Both the position numbers and the translations under genes were made by a program. This document shows, in pieces, positions 40,575 to 49,680 of a DNA stretch of 64,000 nt. Positions within the stretch are counted from its first letter, which is position 1; every line of letters begins with the position of its first letter. A model generated the notes under the pieces. The model was not told where the DNA came from and did no database searches. It was given only the letters and a program-made list of their open reading frames with translations. The DNA lies in the NCBI RefSeq assembly GCF_026013365.1, contig NZ_JAPDOE010000001.1:1116001-1180000 (forward strand). The letters run 5' to 3'. This DNA is from Paenibacillus sp. LS1 (GTDB lineage: Bacteria > Bacillota > Bacilli > Paenibacillales > Paenibacillaceae).

Positions 40575-40711
40575 GCCTCTCCAGCCCCTTTGCAATAACT
40601 CCTCATCACTTCTATTATGTTCGATCTGGCGAACAATATTTGAATACCCTTCAATAAACGGGTACATTTGTGTTTCCCGCTTCTAAACCAACCTTTGCAA
40701 TACGAGTTGTC

Positions 40712-41974
40712 CTAGTCCGCTCCAGCGTAAGAATGTAATCCGGCAATGATCAGATTCACCCCAACCAGCGTAAACATAACGACCAGGAAGCCAAGAACTG
40801 CAAGCCATGCAGACTTTTGACCTTGCCAACCTCTGGATAAACGCAAATGCAGATACACACTATAATATAGCCATGTGATTAATGCCCACACCTCTTTGGG
40901 GTCCCAGCCCCAAAAGCGACTCCAGGCAATCTGAGCCCAGATCATGGCAAAGATTAATGCTCCCAGCGTAAATATCGGAAAACCAATGGCAATCGCGCGA
41001 TAACTAATCTCATCCAGATCATCGGCATCAATTCCATCCATCATCGGCTGTAACGCTTGTCCGAGTGGTCTGCGCACAAGAAGTCGTACAATTCCATACA
41101 GGATCAGACCCACAATAAGTGACCAAACCACCGTATTAAGCTTTCGTCCGGCATTTACCCCATTCATCCAGGAAGGCGTCTCAAGTAAAGGTTTTTTCAT
41201 GCCAAGAAACGGTGTCACGCTCTCCACTTCGCTATTATATGGTGCAAAAATCGGAGGCATGCGATAAATCACTTTCTCTATTGTACTATTTTCCTGTACC
41301 TCTGTGTCAATGCTGACCGTTTTCTGTACAAAAACCGTCTCGTAACCAGCGGCACGAAAGGCAAATACCGTACCAATAAATCCGATGACTACGACAATCG
41401 TAATCAGGGTGAATTCCACCCAACCACGCTGGCGTCTTGAAGACTTGTCTTTGCCACTGAAATCAACGGTACGGAGCAAATACATGAAACCTGCCGCAAA
41501 ACCTACGGCGAAGAACGCTTCACCAAGCGCGGCCAACGTCACGTGAATTTTCAGCCAGATGGACTGAAGTGCCGGGATTAATGGTTGTACCTCCTGAGGA
41601 AATACAGCGGCATACGCCATAATAATGATAGTAAGTGGTAAAGCAAACAAACCAAGTAATGACTTGCGGTATATGGCATAAACAACAATAAATGCAACCA
41701 TGATCATCATGGAGAGAAAAGACATGAACTCGTACATGTTACTAACCGGGATATGACCTGCCCCAGCCCATCGGGTTACAAAAAATACGATATGTGCCGC
41801 CAAGGCGACAGTCGAAGCGATAAAAGCTCTTTTCCCCCAACGATTCATATGGTCCAGAGGATCACGATTACTCCATTTTTTGCCCATTACCGCGACAGCA
41901 TATAACAAGAATGCAGCACAATAGAGAAAGAAAGCTACGATAAATGCGTCGCTGCTGAAATCCAATAAATTCAT
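40712..41974 (-). CDS. resC: Cytochrome c biogenesis protein ResC (CcsA)
   Basis: ResC/CcsA carries heme across the membrane and, with ResB, attaches it to apocytochrome c on the outer side. The 420-residue protein has about eight or nine membrane helices and the heme-handling WWD-type motif WGWDPKEVWALITW near residue 370, with histidines in flanking helices (for example AHIVFFVTRW, LHLRLSRGWQG). Its ATG overlaps the resB stop (ATGA), so the two partners are coupled. Confidence 0.95.
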   Translation of the reverse strand: MNLLDFSSDAFIVAFFLYCAAFLLYAVAVMGKKWSNRDPLDHMNRWGKRAFIASTVALAAHIVFFVTRWAGAGHIPVSNMYEFMSFLSMMIMVAFIVVYAIYRKSLLGLFALPLTIIIMAYAAVFPQEVQPLIPALQSIWLKIHVTLAALGEAFFAVGFAAGFMYLLRTVDFSGKDKSSRRQRGWVEFTLITIVVVIGFIGTVFAFRAAGYETVFVQKTVSIDTEVQENSTIEKVIYRMPPIFAPYNSEVESVTPFLGMKKPLLETPSWMNGVNAGRKLNTVVWSLIVGLILYGIVRLLVRRPLGQALQPMMDGIDADDLDEISYRAIAIGFPIFTLGALIFAMIWAQIAWSRFWGWDPKEVWALITWLYYSVYLHLRLSRGWQGQKSAWLAVLGFLVVMFTLVGVNLIIAGLHSYAGAD

Positions 41975-43644
41975 GCTTGGTTCCCCCCGTTATCCAACGA
42001 CTTCTCTTCCACTTCCAAATTCATCTGTTTTAAGACGGCCGCAACTTCACGCCTGAAGCCAAACCAGTTTTTGTTGGTATGTCCACCCAGGGTGAGCTGA
42101 CTATCATCAAAACGAATCCATATGCGGCGATGATGCCAATAAAAACCCATGACCAGACCCAACATAACAATTCCGGCTCCTACCCACACAAAAGGCATTG
42201 CCTTATCCACACGTATATTGAGATAACTTACGGACTGAATAATATCGACCTTGTCCATGCTGTCTACTTCAAGTTGTAAAGGGATCTCAGCTCCAATCAG
42301 CTGTTGGTTAATCGCATCCTGTTGAAACCGTTGCTTATCAATCTGCTTCGCAAAATACAGATACTGTATCCCCTCTTCGGGCAGATCCGGTCCCTTGATG
42401 AGAAAGAGAAAAGCAGGGGCATTAGGTGAAGGCGATTTGGATTTAGGCTCACCATTCTCATCCAAACCAAAATCCATAAACTTTTCTTTCACCGTCAGAT
42501 GATAAGGCCCTGCTTCAAAAGTTCTTTGGGTATCTACCATATCGATCTTAATTGCCCCGTATACTTCACCCGTCTTTGTATTGACCAGATCAGGCGTTAC
42601 GGACCGAATGGTGGGTGTTAGATCATAATCAAACTGATATGCTTTCAGACCGTTATAATTCAATGGATGATTCACCCGCACATCATGTCTTGCCACCTCA
42701 GCTAACTGAGGTTTCTTCGAAAGATCCGAACAATCTGCTGTACATTCATACAAAACAACTTTCGTTTCGAACAGTTTCGGAACAGTCTTATTCAGGTTAC
42801 GGAATTGCTCAGGCACTTCTTCCTCACTGTAGAATTCAACATTAAACTGTTCATTTTGCAGATACATCGACGTATTCGGGATCTTTTTGATCTCACCTTC
42901 AGGAAAAGCGACATGCTCATCCAGATTCAGCCCAGGAAGTCCTCGTGCAAGCACCGCCAGCAAAAATATAATGAGTCCGATATGGATGACATATGGGCCC
43001 CAGCGACTGAATCGCTGTTTCTCGGCGAGTAATGCATCACCCTGCGTGTGCACACGGTACCCTTTCTTTTTCAGCGGCGTAACCGCTTTCTTAATCCAGT
43101 CTTCTGGTGCCTCTTCAATGGAACCTTGGTACACCAGACGCTGTCTTGTCAAAAATTGCGTATGTTTGCGTATTTTCTGTTTATTCAGTGCTTTATAGAG
43201 CGGTAAGACGCGATCCAGACTGCATATCACCAATGATGCGCCAATCAGCACCAGTAGCAGAATAAACCACCAGGATTCGTATGTATGGGACAGACCCAAC
43301 AGATAATAGATATGACCCAACTGACCGTATGTTTCTTTGTAATACACGGAAGGATCAATATTCAAGAATGTACTTTCTTGCGGATAGATCGTGCCAAGCA
43401 TAGAGCCTACAAGCGTGAAGACAATCATATAGACGGCAATTTTGACGGATGAAAAAAAATTCCATATGCGGTCAATGATATTGGGATTACTGCGCTGTGA
43501 ACGCCGCGCCATGCCATCATAGCGCATTTCCAGCACTTCATCTGATTTAGCTTCAGCCTCCAGCAGCGGTTTTCCACATGCTTCACATAGTACAGTGCCT
43601 ACCGGATTTTGGTGTCCGCACTCACATTTGGTATTTTGGAACAC
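41971..43644 (-). CDS. resB: Cytochrome c biogenesis protein ResB with N-terminal zinc ribbon
   Basis: ResB is the membrane partner of ResC in system II cytochrome c maturation. The 557-residue protein has a ResB core with four transmembrane segments (about 70-95, 120-145, 210-230 and near 495-515) and a large outer domain. An extra N-terminal part CECGHQNPVGTVLCEACGKPLLEAE gives two C-x-C/C-x2-C pairs, a zinc ribbon not part of the core fold. The ATG at 43642-43644 follows AGGAGGTC. It lies 14 bases after resA. Confidence 0.94.
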   Translation of the reverse strand: MFQNTKCECGHQNPVGTVLCEACGKPLLEAEAKSDEVLEMRYDGMARRSQRSNPNIIDRIWNFFSSVKIAVYMIVFTLVGSMLGTIYPQESTFLNIDPSVYYKETYGQLGHIYYLLGLSHTYESWWFILLLVLIGASLVICSLDRVLPLYKALNKQKIRKHTQFLTRQRLVYQGSIEEAPEDWIKKAVTPLKKKGYRVHTQGDALLAEKQRFSRWGPYVIHIGLIIFLLAVLARGLPGLNLDEHVAFPEGEIKKIPNTSMYLQNEQFNVEFYSEEEVPEQFRNLNKTVPKLFETKVVLYECTADCSDLSKKPQLAEVARHDVRVNHPLNYNGLKAYQFDYDLTPTIRSVTPDLVNTKTGEVYGAIKIDMVDTQRTFEAGPYHLTVKEKFMDFGLDENGEPKSKSPSPNAPAFLFLIKGPDLPEEGIQYLYFAKQIDKQRFQQDAINQQLIGAEIPLQLEVDSMDKVDIIQSVSYLNIRVDKAMPFVWVGAGIVMLGLVMGFYWHHRRIWIRFDDSQLTLGGHTNKNWFGFRREVAAVLKQMNLEVEEKSLDNGGNQA

Positions 43645-43658
43645 GAATAGACCTCCTG

Positions 43659-44186
43659 TCAGGGCTGCTTCGCCAGTTGCGAAATTTGAGTGTCAAGCGT
43701 GTCCAAATCAAGTTGCCCGATATGAATGGTAGAGATTTTGCCCGTGTCGGATACAAAGAATGTCGTTGGCATCGGTGAAATCCCGAAATCACGAACCGAG
43801 TTTTTCTCCCGATCCAGCATGATTGGAAACGTAACTCCAACCTGCCGTACAAAATTATCCACGGTCATCTGATCTTCCCCAACATTAATCCCGACAAATT
43901 GTACTCCCTGGTCCTTCCATTTGTCAGCTTGCTCCTGAAGTGCAGGCATCTCTTTAACACAAGGTTCACACCATGTGCCCCAGAAATTGATTACCATCGC
44001 TTTTCCTTTGTACTCGTCAGACGTATGAACTTGACCATCCAGGCCCAGCAGTTCAAAAGAAGGAGACTTGTCCCCTTCCTTTGGCTTGCCATTCGAGCCG
44101 GATACCGATGTGGTAATCGCATATCCGCCCAACACCAGGATCAATAACAAAATGACGATTTGCACCGTTCTTCTTGATTTCCCCAT
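43659..44186 (-). CDS. resA: Thiol-disulfide oxidoreductase ResA
   Basis: ResA is a membrane-anchored thioredoxin-like protein outside the cytoplasm that reduces the CxxC of apocytochrome c before heme is attached. The 175-residue protein has a signal anchor (about 9-27) and the thioredoxin fold with the active site WCEPC (cysteines 73 and 76), the conserved glutamate in the NVGEDQ region and the cis-proline in SPMPTTFF. The ATG at 44184-44186 follows AAGGAG. It heads the resABCDE operon. Confidence 0.95.
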   Translation of the reverse strand: MGKSRRTVQIVILLLILVLGGYAITTSVSGSNGKPKEGDKSPSFELLGLDGQVHTSDEYKGKAMVINFWGTWCEPCVKEMPALQEQADKWKDQGVQFVGINVGEDQMTVDNFVRQVGVTFPIMLDREKNSVRDFGISPMPTTFFVSDTGKISTIHIGQLDLDTLDTQISQLAKQP

Positions 44187-44443
44187 GTGCTGCTCTCCTT
44201 TTAAATCAGCATTTTGCATAAATTGATTCTAAACGCTCCCGGGTACAAGACTTTAGACGAATAACACCATTTCGATCTAATTCTTGCCTATTGAAAGTCG
44301 CTCCGGGGATTTATGCAAAAAGCTTGAGTGACTCTAGCATTCGCATCTCATTGATCTAAGACAACTGTGAACATCCTATGAACAATTATAGCGAATTTCG
44401 TCACAAAACTGCGGCGGTTTTATGAAAATTTTGTGTCCTCACA

Positions 44444-45193
44444 TTACCTTTTTTTCATTTTTTTGGCTGGTTCTGATTGTGCGAGGGTAATCAGGTTGTT
44501 GACTTCCTCTTTGGTCAGATTGCGTGTCAAACCACGTTTCAGGTTTTGTAGCAAAATACCACCAAACGAAATCCGTTTCAGTCGGGTTACCGGATGGTTA
44601 ATCGACTCGAACATGCGTCTAACCTGACGGTTACGACCTTCATAGATCGTAATGGAGATCACCGACTCATTGGCCGCTGTATCCACATCTTTGTACTCCA
44701 CCTCTGCAGGAGCAGTCATACCGTCATCCAACATAATGCCTGTCTTTAATTTCTCCAGAGCTGAACCATGCGGCACACCTTTGACCGTTGCATGATACGT
44801 TTTGGGTACGTGATGCTTCGGATGCGTCAACAAATGTGCAAACTCACCATCATTGGTCAGGATCAATAAGCCCTCTGTGTCATAATCCAGACGACCCACC
44901 GGGTATACACGTTCCTTGACACCTTTCAGGTAGTCGGACACAATTTTCCGCCCTTCCGGGTCAGATGCACTTGTAATTACGCCTTTTGGCTTGTTCAACA
45001 TCAAGTACACTTTTTTCTCACTGCGAATCGGTTTTCCATTAACCGTAATCATATCCTCTTCGGGGTTCGCTTTCGTACCCAGTTCGGTTACGACCTCCCC
45101 GTTAACTTCTACTTTGCCGGACAGGATCAGTTCCTCGCTCTTGCGGCGGGATGCGATGCCTGCCTGTGCGATAATTTTTTGTAATCTTTCCAT
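44444..45193 (-). CDS. rluB: 23S rRNA pseudouridine synthase RluB
   Basis: RluB makes a pseudouridine in helix 80 of 23S rRNA. The 249-residue protein has an S4 RNA-binding domain (MERLQKIIAQAGIASRRKSEELI) and the RsuA-family catalytic domain with GRLDYDTEGLLILTNDG (catalytic aspartate) and YEGRNRQVRRMFE. Start ATG 45191-45193 is chosen for its distance from GAGGTGA; an ATG 9 bases earlier touches that site. Its place just upstream of resA is as in Bacillus subtilis. Confidence 0.95.
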   Translation of the reverse strand: MERLQKIIAQAGIASRRKSEELILSGKVEVNGEVVTELGTKANPEEDMITVNGKPIRSEKKVYLMLNKPKGVITSASDPEGRKIVSDYLKGVKERVYPVGRLDYDTEGLLILTNDGEFAHLLTHPKHHVPKTYHATVKGVPHGSALEKLKTGIMLDDGMTAPAEVEYKDVDTAANESVISITIYEGRNRQVRRMFESINHPVTRLKRISFGGILLQNLKRGLTRNLTKEEVNNLITLAQSEPAKKMKKR

Positions 45194-45316
45194 GTTTGTC
45201 ATGTCACCTCACACTAATGATACCCATCACGCAGGGAAATCACAAGGATTATCCAAGGATTTTGTAAACTCGGGACACGAATATCCATTTTAGACTACCT
45301 TCCTCATCGAGATTGA

Positions 45317-45380
45317 CGCAAAAAAGCCTACCTTTACACAACCTGTTGAACACAGTTGGCGTAAAGATAAGCCTTTTTCT
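45317..45380 (-). terminator. Terminator of the serine-protease gene
   Basis: On the minus strand AAAGGCTTATCTTTACGCCAACTG pairs imperfectly with CAGGTTGTGTAAAGGTAGGC, ending in six T. Confidence 0.85.
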
Positions 45381-45388
45381 CAAATCAT

Positions 45389-46207
45389 TTAATTGGAAAC
45401 TTTGCCGGCAACCGCAACCTCCTTTTTGGCAGGCGTGGTACTATCTTTAATGAAAGACTGCAATGTTTTGGAAGTAATATAATAGGTTCGTCCACCGTAC
45501 ACAAACGTCATCATACCGATTACACGGTTATTCTGATCCAGAACGGGGCCACCTGAATTACCCTGTGCCATAGATTTCACAATACTGCCGATTCCCTTTT
45601 TGCCTGGAACATCCGAAGCTTGGGAACTGAACACCCGGCTTTTCGCTATCGTATTGTAGGTTGAAGGGAAATCTTCATCCAGAATGACCAGATCACCAGC
45701 AGGATTTTTGGGGAATCCAATGGTGTAGACGACCTGGTTATCCCTTGCGTTCGTGAACGTGACCGGTTTGGCGTCTATCTCCTTGTCCAACTTCAGCAAT
45801 GCCATGTCTGTCACCGGATCTGTTTTAATGATCTTCGCCTTTACAGGCTGACCCAAGGAACCCGGACTTGCAACAGTCAGTGTGCCTTCATCGCCATCAG
45901 ACAGTTCAGCATAACTCTGAACGACATGGTAATTCGTGAGCACTTCATCCTTGGAGATCAGTATCGAGGTACCAACATCATAATATACCATATCGGGTTC
46001 ATCCTGCTTGACCAAACGTACATTCACAACTGGAAAAGAATCCGCTGTGACCGCCATTTGTGCACGCAGCTGCTTGTCGAAGTATCCTGTAAAATGTATC
46101 GTCTGAACGGCTTGAGCCGCCGCCAGCCCCGTTGACCCTGCGAGCATTGCAATAGCAAGCACGCCTGACATTCCGACACGGAGCATTCGTTTCCAACTCT
46201 TCTGCAT
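45389..46207 (-). CDS. Secreted trypsin-like serine protease
   Basis: The 272-residue protein has a signal peptide (basic MQKSWKRMLR, hydrophobic core, AAAQA cleavage zone about 28-33) and a chymotrypsin-fold domain with the triad His 94 (TNYHVV), Asp 134 (TDMALLKL) and Ser 218 (QGNSGGPVLD). It resembles DegP/HtrA proteases without the PDZ domain. The ATG at 46205-46207 follows GGAGGAGAG. It lies between spmB and rluB, where Bacillus subtilis has no such gene; a role in spore or envelope maturation is only suggested by the neighbours. Confidence 0.9.
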   Translation of the reverse strand: MQKSWKRMLRVGMSGVLAIAMLAGSTGLAAAQAVQTIHFTGYFDKQLRAQMAVTADSFPVVNVRLVKQDEPDMVYYDVGTSILISKDEVLTNYHVVQSYAELSDGDEGTLTVASPGSLGQPVKAKIIKTDPVTDMALLKLDKEIDAKPVTFTNARDNQVVYTIGFPKNPAGDLVILDEDFPSTYNTIAKSRVFSSQASDVPGKKGIGSIVKSMAQGNSGGPVLDQNNRVIGMMTFVYGGRTYYITSKTLQSFIKDSTTPAKKEVAVAGKVSN

Positions 46208-46270
46208 GTCTCACTCTCCTCCGCTATTATTCTAGCATATCTAATATATCGGAAGGAAAGGAGATATCTT

Positions 46271-46804
46271 TTAACCAAAAACGAGCAAACAAATGGCGAG
46301 CGCAGCAATAAAACCAACGACATCGGAAAACAACCCCACTTTGAGCGCGTACCGACCGTTACGTATGCCTACAGCTCCAAAATAGACAGTCAGCACGTAT
46401 AACGTGGTATCTGTACTTCCCTGAACCGTAGATGCCATGCGTCCAATCATGGAGTCAGGGCCATGAGTTTTGATCAGATCGGTTGTAAACGCAAGGGAGC
46501 CTGTCCCGGTCAACGGACGCAGAATCCCCAGTGGCAAGACTTCCCCCGGTACACCCATCCAGGACACAAGCGGAGTTAACAGGCTAATCACAAAATCCAA
46601 TGCACCCGAGGCACGAAAGACGCTGATCGCGACCATCATGCCTACGAGATGAGGAATAATGCTGATTGCAGTCGAGAATCCATCTTTGGCCCCATCAACA
46701 AAGGATTCGTATACCGGGACCTTTTTGGTAAACGCATATAATGGAACAAACGCGATAATAACCGGGATGGCCCAGACGGAGATCCAGTTGATGAAGGTTA
46801 ACAA
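46271..46804 (-). CDS. spmB: Spore maturation protein B
   Basis: SpmA and SpmB are membrane proteins required for normal spore core dehydration and heat resistance in Bacillus. The 177-residue protein has four hydrophobic segments and the conserved PLTGTGSLAFTTDLIKTHGPDSMIGRMASTVQGSTDT stretch (split here as TGTGSLAFTTDL and GSTDTTLYV). It belongs to the nucleoside-recognition (Gate) family. The TTG start at 46802-46804 lies behind AAAGGATGA and 6 bases after the spmA stop. Confidence 0.95.
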   Translation of the reverse strand: MLTFINWISVWAIPVIIAFVPLYAFTKKVPVYESFVDGAKDGFSTAISIIPHLVGMMVAISVFRASGALDFVISLLTPLVSWMGVPGEVLPLGILRPLTGTGSLAFTTDLIKTHGPDSMIGRMASTVQGSTDTTLYVLTVYFGAVGIRNGRYALKVGLFSDVVGFIAALAICLLVFG

Positions 46805-46810
46805 GGGTGC

Positions 46811-47437
46811 TCATCCTTTCATGCCGGGATTGCCACTTTTCGATATGCGCGGCGGTTTATGTAATGCTCTGTTTCGATACCAGCGATCGGCGATTATAGC
46901 AGCAAGTGTGGCGATAATGGTAGCCATCAATGTTGTTCCCACAATCTCTGTTGCATTTGCGGAGTGATAGTTTAACCGGATGGCGATCAGCGTTGTCGGA
47001 ATAATGGTAATGCTCGCCGTATTCAGAGCCAGTAAAGTGCACATTGCGGGAGAAGCGGTTTGTTTGTCCGGATTAAGCTCCTGCAGTTGTTGCATTGCTT
47101 TGATTCCCATCGGAGTAGCTGCATTTCCTAGCCCTAACAGATTCGCACTCATATTAGAGAGAATATAACCCATCGCCGGATGATTTTTGGGCACATCGGG
47201 GAACAAGAAGCCAACAACCGGACCGAGCAGCTTGGCAATCCGGGCCAGGAGACCCGCATCCTCAGCCATTTTCATCATCCCCATCCAGAACACAAGCACA
47301 CTGATCAGTCCAAAACAGACCGTGACTCCCGTTGCCGCTCCATCGAAAGCAGCTTGCGTGACCACTTCGATGTTGCCGTTGATGGCCGCAAAAGCAAATC
47401 CGATTAAGATCATAAGTAACCAAATTAAATTGATCAT
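46811..47437 (-). CDS. spmA: Spore maturation protein A
   Basis: SpmA is the partner of SpmB in spore core dehydration. The 208-residue membrane protein starts MINLIWLLMILIGFAFAAING, and has the Gate-domain sequence VLVFWMGMMKMAEDAGL and NMSANLLGLGNAATPMGIKAM. The ATG at 47435-47437 follows GGGAGGGG and lies about 30 bases after dacB. Order dacB-spmA-spmB is that of Bacillus subtilis. Confidence 0.96.
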   Translation of the reverse strand: MINLIWLLMILIGFAFAAINGNIEVVTQAAFDGAATGVTVCFGLISVLVFWMGMMKMAEDAGLLARIAKLLGPVVGFLFPDVPKNHPAMGYILSNMSANLLGLGNAATPMGIKAMQQLQELNPDKQTASPAMCTLLALNTASITIIPTTLIAIRLNYHSANATEIVGTTLMATIIATLAAIIADRWYRNRALHKPPRISKSGNPGMKG

Positions 47438-47469
47438 GGGTTATACCCCTCCCTTCAACGAGATTTTAA

Positions 47470-48657
47470 CTAAGGAGACAACAGGTGACTTAACACAGCA
47501 CGCCATGCAGCTGCCCAGGAAGAGACATTGCCGATTCCACCCAGAGCTGCCTCCTCTGTCTTCGGTTCAGGAGGAATAAAACTTCCTTTGCGATATACCG
47601 GAATCGAGCCCACATGTTTGCCATTCAGCTGCATGTCAATGCGACCTGCTAATCCAAACGTAGGGTCTGTCAATTGTTTATTGCCTTCCGTTTCCGATTG
47701 GGCGCGACTTTCGTGCAGAATCAACTTTTTGGTCAATGAACTTTTCTCACTCTCAGCCAGTGGATACCAAAATCCCCGGCCTGTAACGACATCGGTATTT
47801 TGCACAGGCTGTTCTTGCTTCGCAATCTCTACCAATGGGAAGTATTCAAACCCGAAATCAAGCATCCGTGCATGATCATTCCAATCGTTTCCATCGTTCA
47901 GCGTTACCGCGGCGAGCTGCTGCCCATTACGTGTAGCGGAGCTGACCAAACATCTGAATGCTTTCTTCGTATAGCCGGTTTTCACGCCATCCGCACCCTC
48001 ATACATCCTCAGCATTTTATTTTTGTTGTGCCAGAAGTACTCCCAGCTTTCATTGGGATTCGGTGCAGATTTGTCCTCCGTGGCTACGATGCGTTTGAAC
48101 ACTGGATTGTGCAACGCGTAGGCGGTTAACCTCGCTAAATCATTGGCTGTTGAGTAATGACCTTCTGCATCGAGTCCATGAGGGTTCATAAAGTGGGAAT
48201 GCGTCAGGCCGATTTGCTCCGCCTTTTTGTTCATTAACAGCACAAAGCCATCTTCCGAACCACCCACATGTTCTGCAATCGCAGAGGCCGCGTCATTGCC
48301 TGAACGGAGCATTAGCCCATACAACATGTTTTCAAGAGTCATCTCTTCGCCTAACTTGAGATAGATAGAAGAGCCTTCTTTGGCAAAAGCCGAGGGAGAC
48401 ACTTTAACTTTCTCATCCAACTTGCTGTGTTCGATCGCTACGATTGCCGTCATGATTTTAGTTAAGCTGGCAATTCGCAATTCCTTATCCCCGTCCTTGC
48501 TGTATAAGATCCGGCCTGATGTGACATCAATGAGAGCAGCGCTTTGCGCATGTGTAGACGGACCTTGAATCGTTGCCTGGGCTTGAGTAACCCCTATTGA
48601 AGACAGCAAAAAGACAGGGATAAGCATACATGCAATGACTTTCGTTATTTTTCGCAT
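47470..48657 (-). CDS. dacB: Sporulation-type D-alanyl-D-alanine carboxypeptidase
   Basis: This penicillin-binding protein trims D-alanine from cortex peptidoglycan; it is named by its link to spmA-spmB. The 395-residue protein has a signal peptide (about 1-28), the motifs SLTK (serine 64, lysine 67), SGN (119-121) and KTG (in GVKTGYTKKA), then the beta-rich C-terminal domain. The ATG at 48655-48657 follows GGAGG at 9 bases. In Bacillus, dacB is transcribed by sigma-E in the mother cell; I could not pick out a matching promoter here. Confidence 0.95.
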   Translation of the reverse strand: MRKITKVIACMLIPVFLLSSIGVTQAQATIQGPSTHAQSAALIDVTSGRILYSKDGDKELRIASLTKIMTAIVAIEHSKLDEKVKVSPSAFAKEGSSIYLKLGEEMTLENMLYGLMLRSGNDAASAIAEHVGGSEDGFVLLMNKKAEQIGLTHSHFMNPHGLDAEGHYSTANDLARLTAYALHNPVFKRIVATEDKSAPNPNESWEYFWHNKNKMLRMYEGADGVKTGYTKKAFRCLVSSATRNGQQLAAVTLNDGNDWNDHARMLDFGFEYFPLVEIAKQEQPVQNTDVVTGRGFWYPLAESEKSSLTKKLILHESRAQSETEGNKQLTDPTFGLAGRIDMQLNGKHVGSIPVYRKGSFIPPEPKTEEAALGGIGNVSSWAAAWRAVLSHLLSP

Positions 48658-48743
48658 CAATTCATTCCTCCGGGTCACTTGGAATCTTGTACTATCTTAT
48701 GTTCGGACAACTTGGAGTATGTCCCATAGGGCAAAAACAGCAA

Positions 48744-48780
48744 AAAAATCCCTCTCGCTGGGATGCGGAAGGGACGTTAT
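48744..48780 (-). terminator. Terminator after the right-hand sigma-factor gene
   Basis: On the minus strand ATCCC-agcgaga-GGGAT within a longer GTCCCTT/AGGGA context is followed by seven T. It separates the phage-like block from dacB. Confidence 0.75.
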
Positions 48781-48821
48781 GTATGAGACGCTATGTCAGT
48801 AATACAGGGCTAGGTTAACGA

Positions 48822-49625
48822 TTACGCCTGATCCGGTTTGTCCAGCATTTTAGCCACTTTTCTCATAATTCTGGAGACTCTCATCTGGCTGATGTCTTCC
48901 ATATCTGCGGTCTGGGTTTGGTTAAATCCGTCTACACGATGCTTCAAAACAGTTACTTCTTTCTCACTAAGTTTGCGCTTGACCGAATCAATAACTGCAT
49001 CAACGTATAACTTGTCCAGAACACCTTCTTCAATGTTCTCCCCACTATAGATGGTGTCCATCAACGTAACTGACTGGGTTTGTTGATCATCAGCACCTAC
49101 AGGCTCGTCCAGGTATTTCACACCTTTACCCACTTGAAGTGCTTTACTGATCTTTTCTTCTTCCTCATCAAGCAGCAATGCGATTTCATGTGCTGGTGGC
49201 AGGTAGCCGATATCATGCTCGAGTCGATTGATTCGGTTAATTAATTCCGTAGCTGTGCGAGTTGGACGAATAATGCTTGCACTATCTCTCAGAAAACATC
49301 TGATTTCTCTGACAATGGCAGTAACAGCAAACGAACTGAATTTTACGCCACGCCCCTTATCAAATGCTTTAACCGCTTTGATGAATCCCAGACGGCCCAG
49401 TTGAAGAATATCATCCTTCTCCACACAATGATTCTTAATAATCATTTCGGGTTTTCCAATATACTTATGAACGGAATGCCATATCAGGTTCTCATTGACC
49501 AGAATACAGTCCCCGAGGAAATGCTCATCGAGCTTACAACGTTCAATATTTTCTACCTCATCCATAGTGTAAAACTTCTTATCTGCTTGCAAATTCGTGC
49601 TAATATGTTCTGGAAATTTTCCCAT
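48822..49625 (-). CDS. Sigma-70-family RNA polymerase sigma factor (SigB/F/G-like layout)
   Basis: The 267-residue protein has sigma region 2 (DDILQLGRLGFIKAVKAFDKGRGVKFSSFAVTAIVREIRCFLRD, about 90-133), a region 3 part (PTRTATELINRINRLEHDIGYLPPAHEIALLL) and region 4 with a helix-turn-helix (EKEVTVLKHRVDG ... ISQMRVSRIMRKVAKML). Region 3 makes it resemble the SigB/SigF/SigG group rather than ECF factors, yet it is divergent. The ATG at 49623-49625 follows GGGAGA. It is the last gene of the phage-like block, beside the transglycosylase; it is not the known sigF or sigG locus. Confidence 0.88.
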   Translation of the reverse strand: MGKFPEHISTNLQADKKFYTMDEVENIERCKLDEHFLGDCILVNENLIWHSVHKYIGKPEMIIKNHCVEKDDILQLGRLGFIKAVKAFDKGRGVKFSSFAVTAIVREIRCFLRDSASIIRPTRTATELINRINRLEHDIGYLPPAHEIALLLDEEEEKISKALQVGKGVKYLDEPVGADDQQTQSVTLMDTIYSGENIEEGVLDKLYVDAVIDSVKRKLSEKEVTVLKHRVDGFNQTQTADMEDISQMRVSRIMRKVAKMLDKPDQA

Positions 49626-49680
49626 TTGAATCTCCCTATGTAAAATTGATAAACGATCTTATAGTATTCAATTTCTATTG

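Noticed and set aside
48658..48821. A possible phage attachment site or integrase remnant at the border of the phage-like block
   Set aside because: I found a terminator but no direct repeat, tRNA gene or recombinase fragment here; the other end of the block is outside the window.
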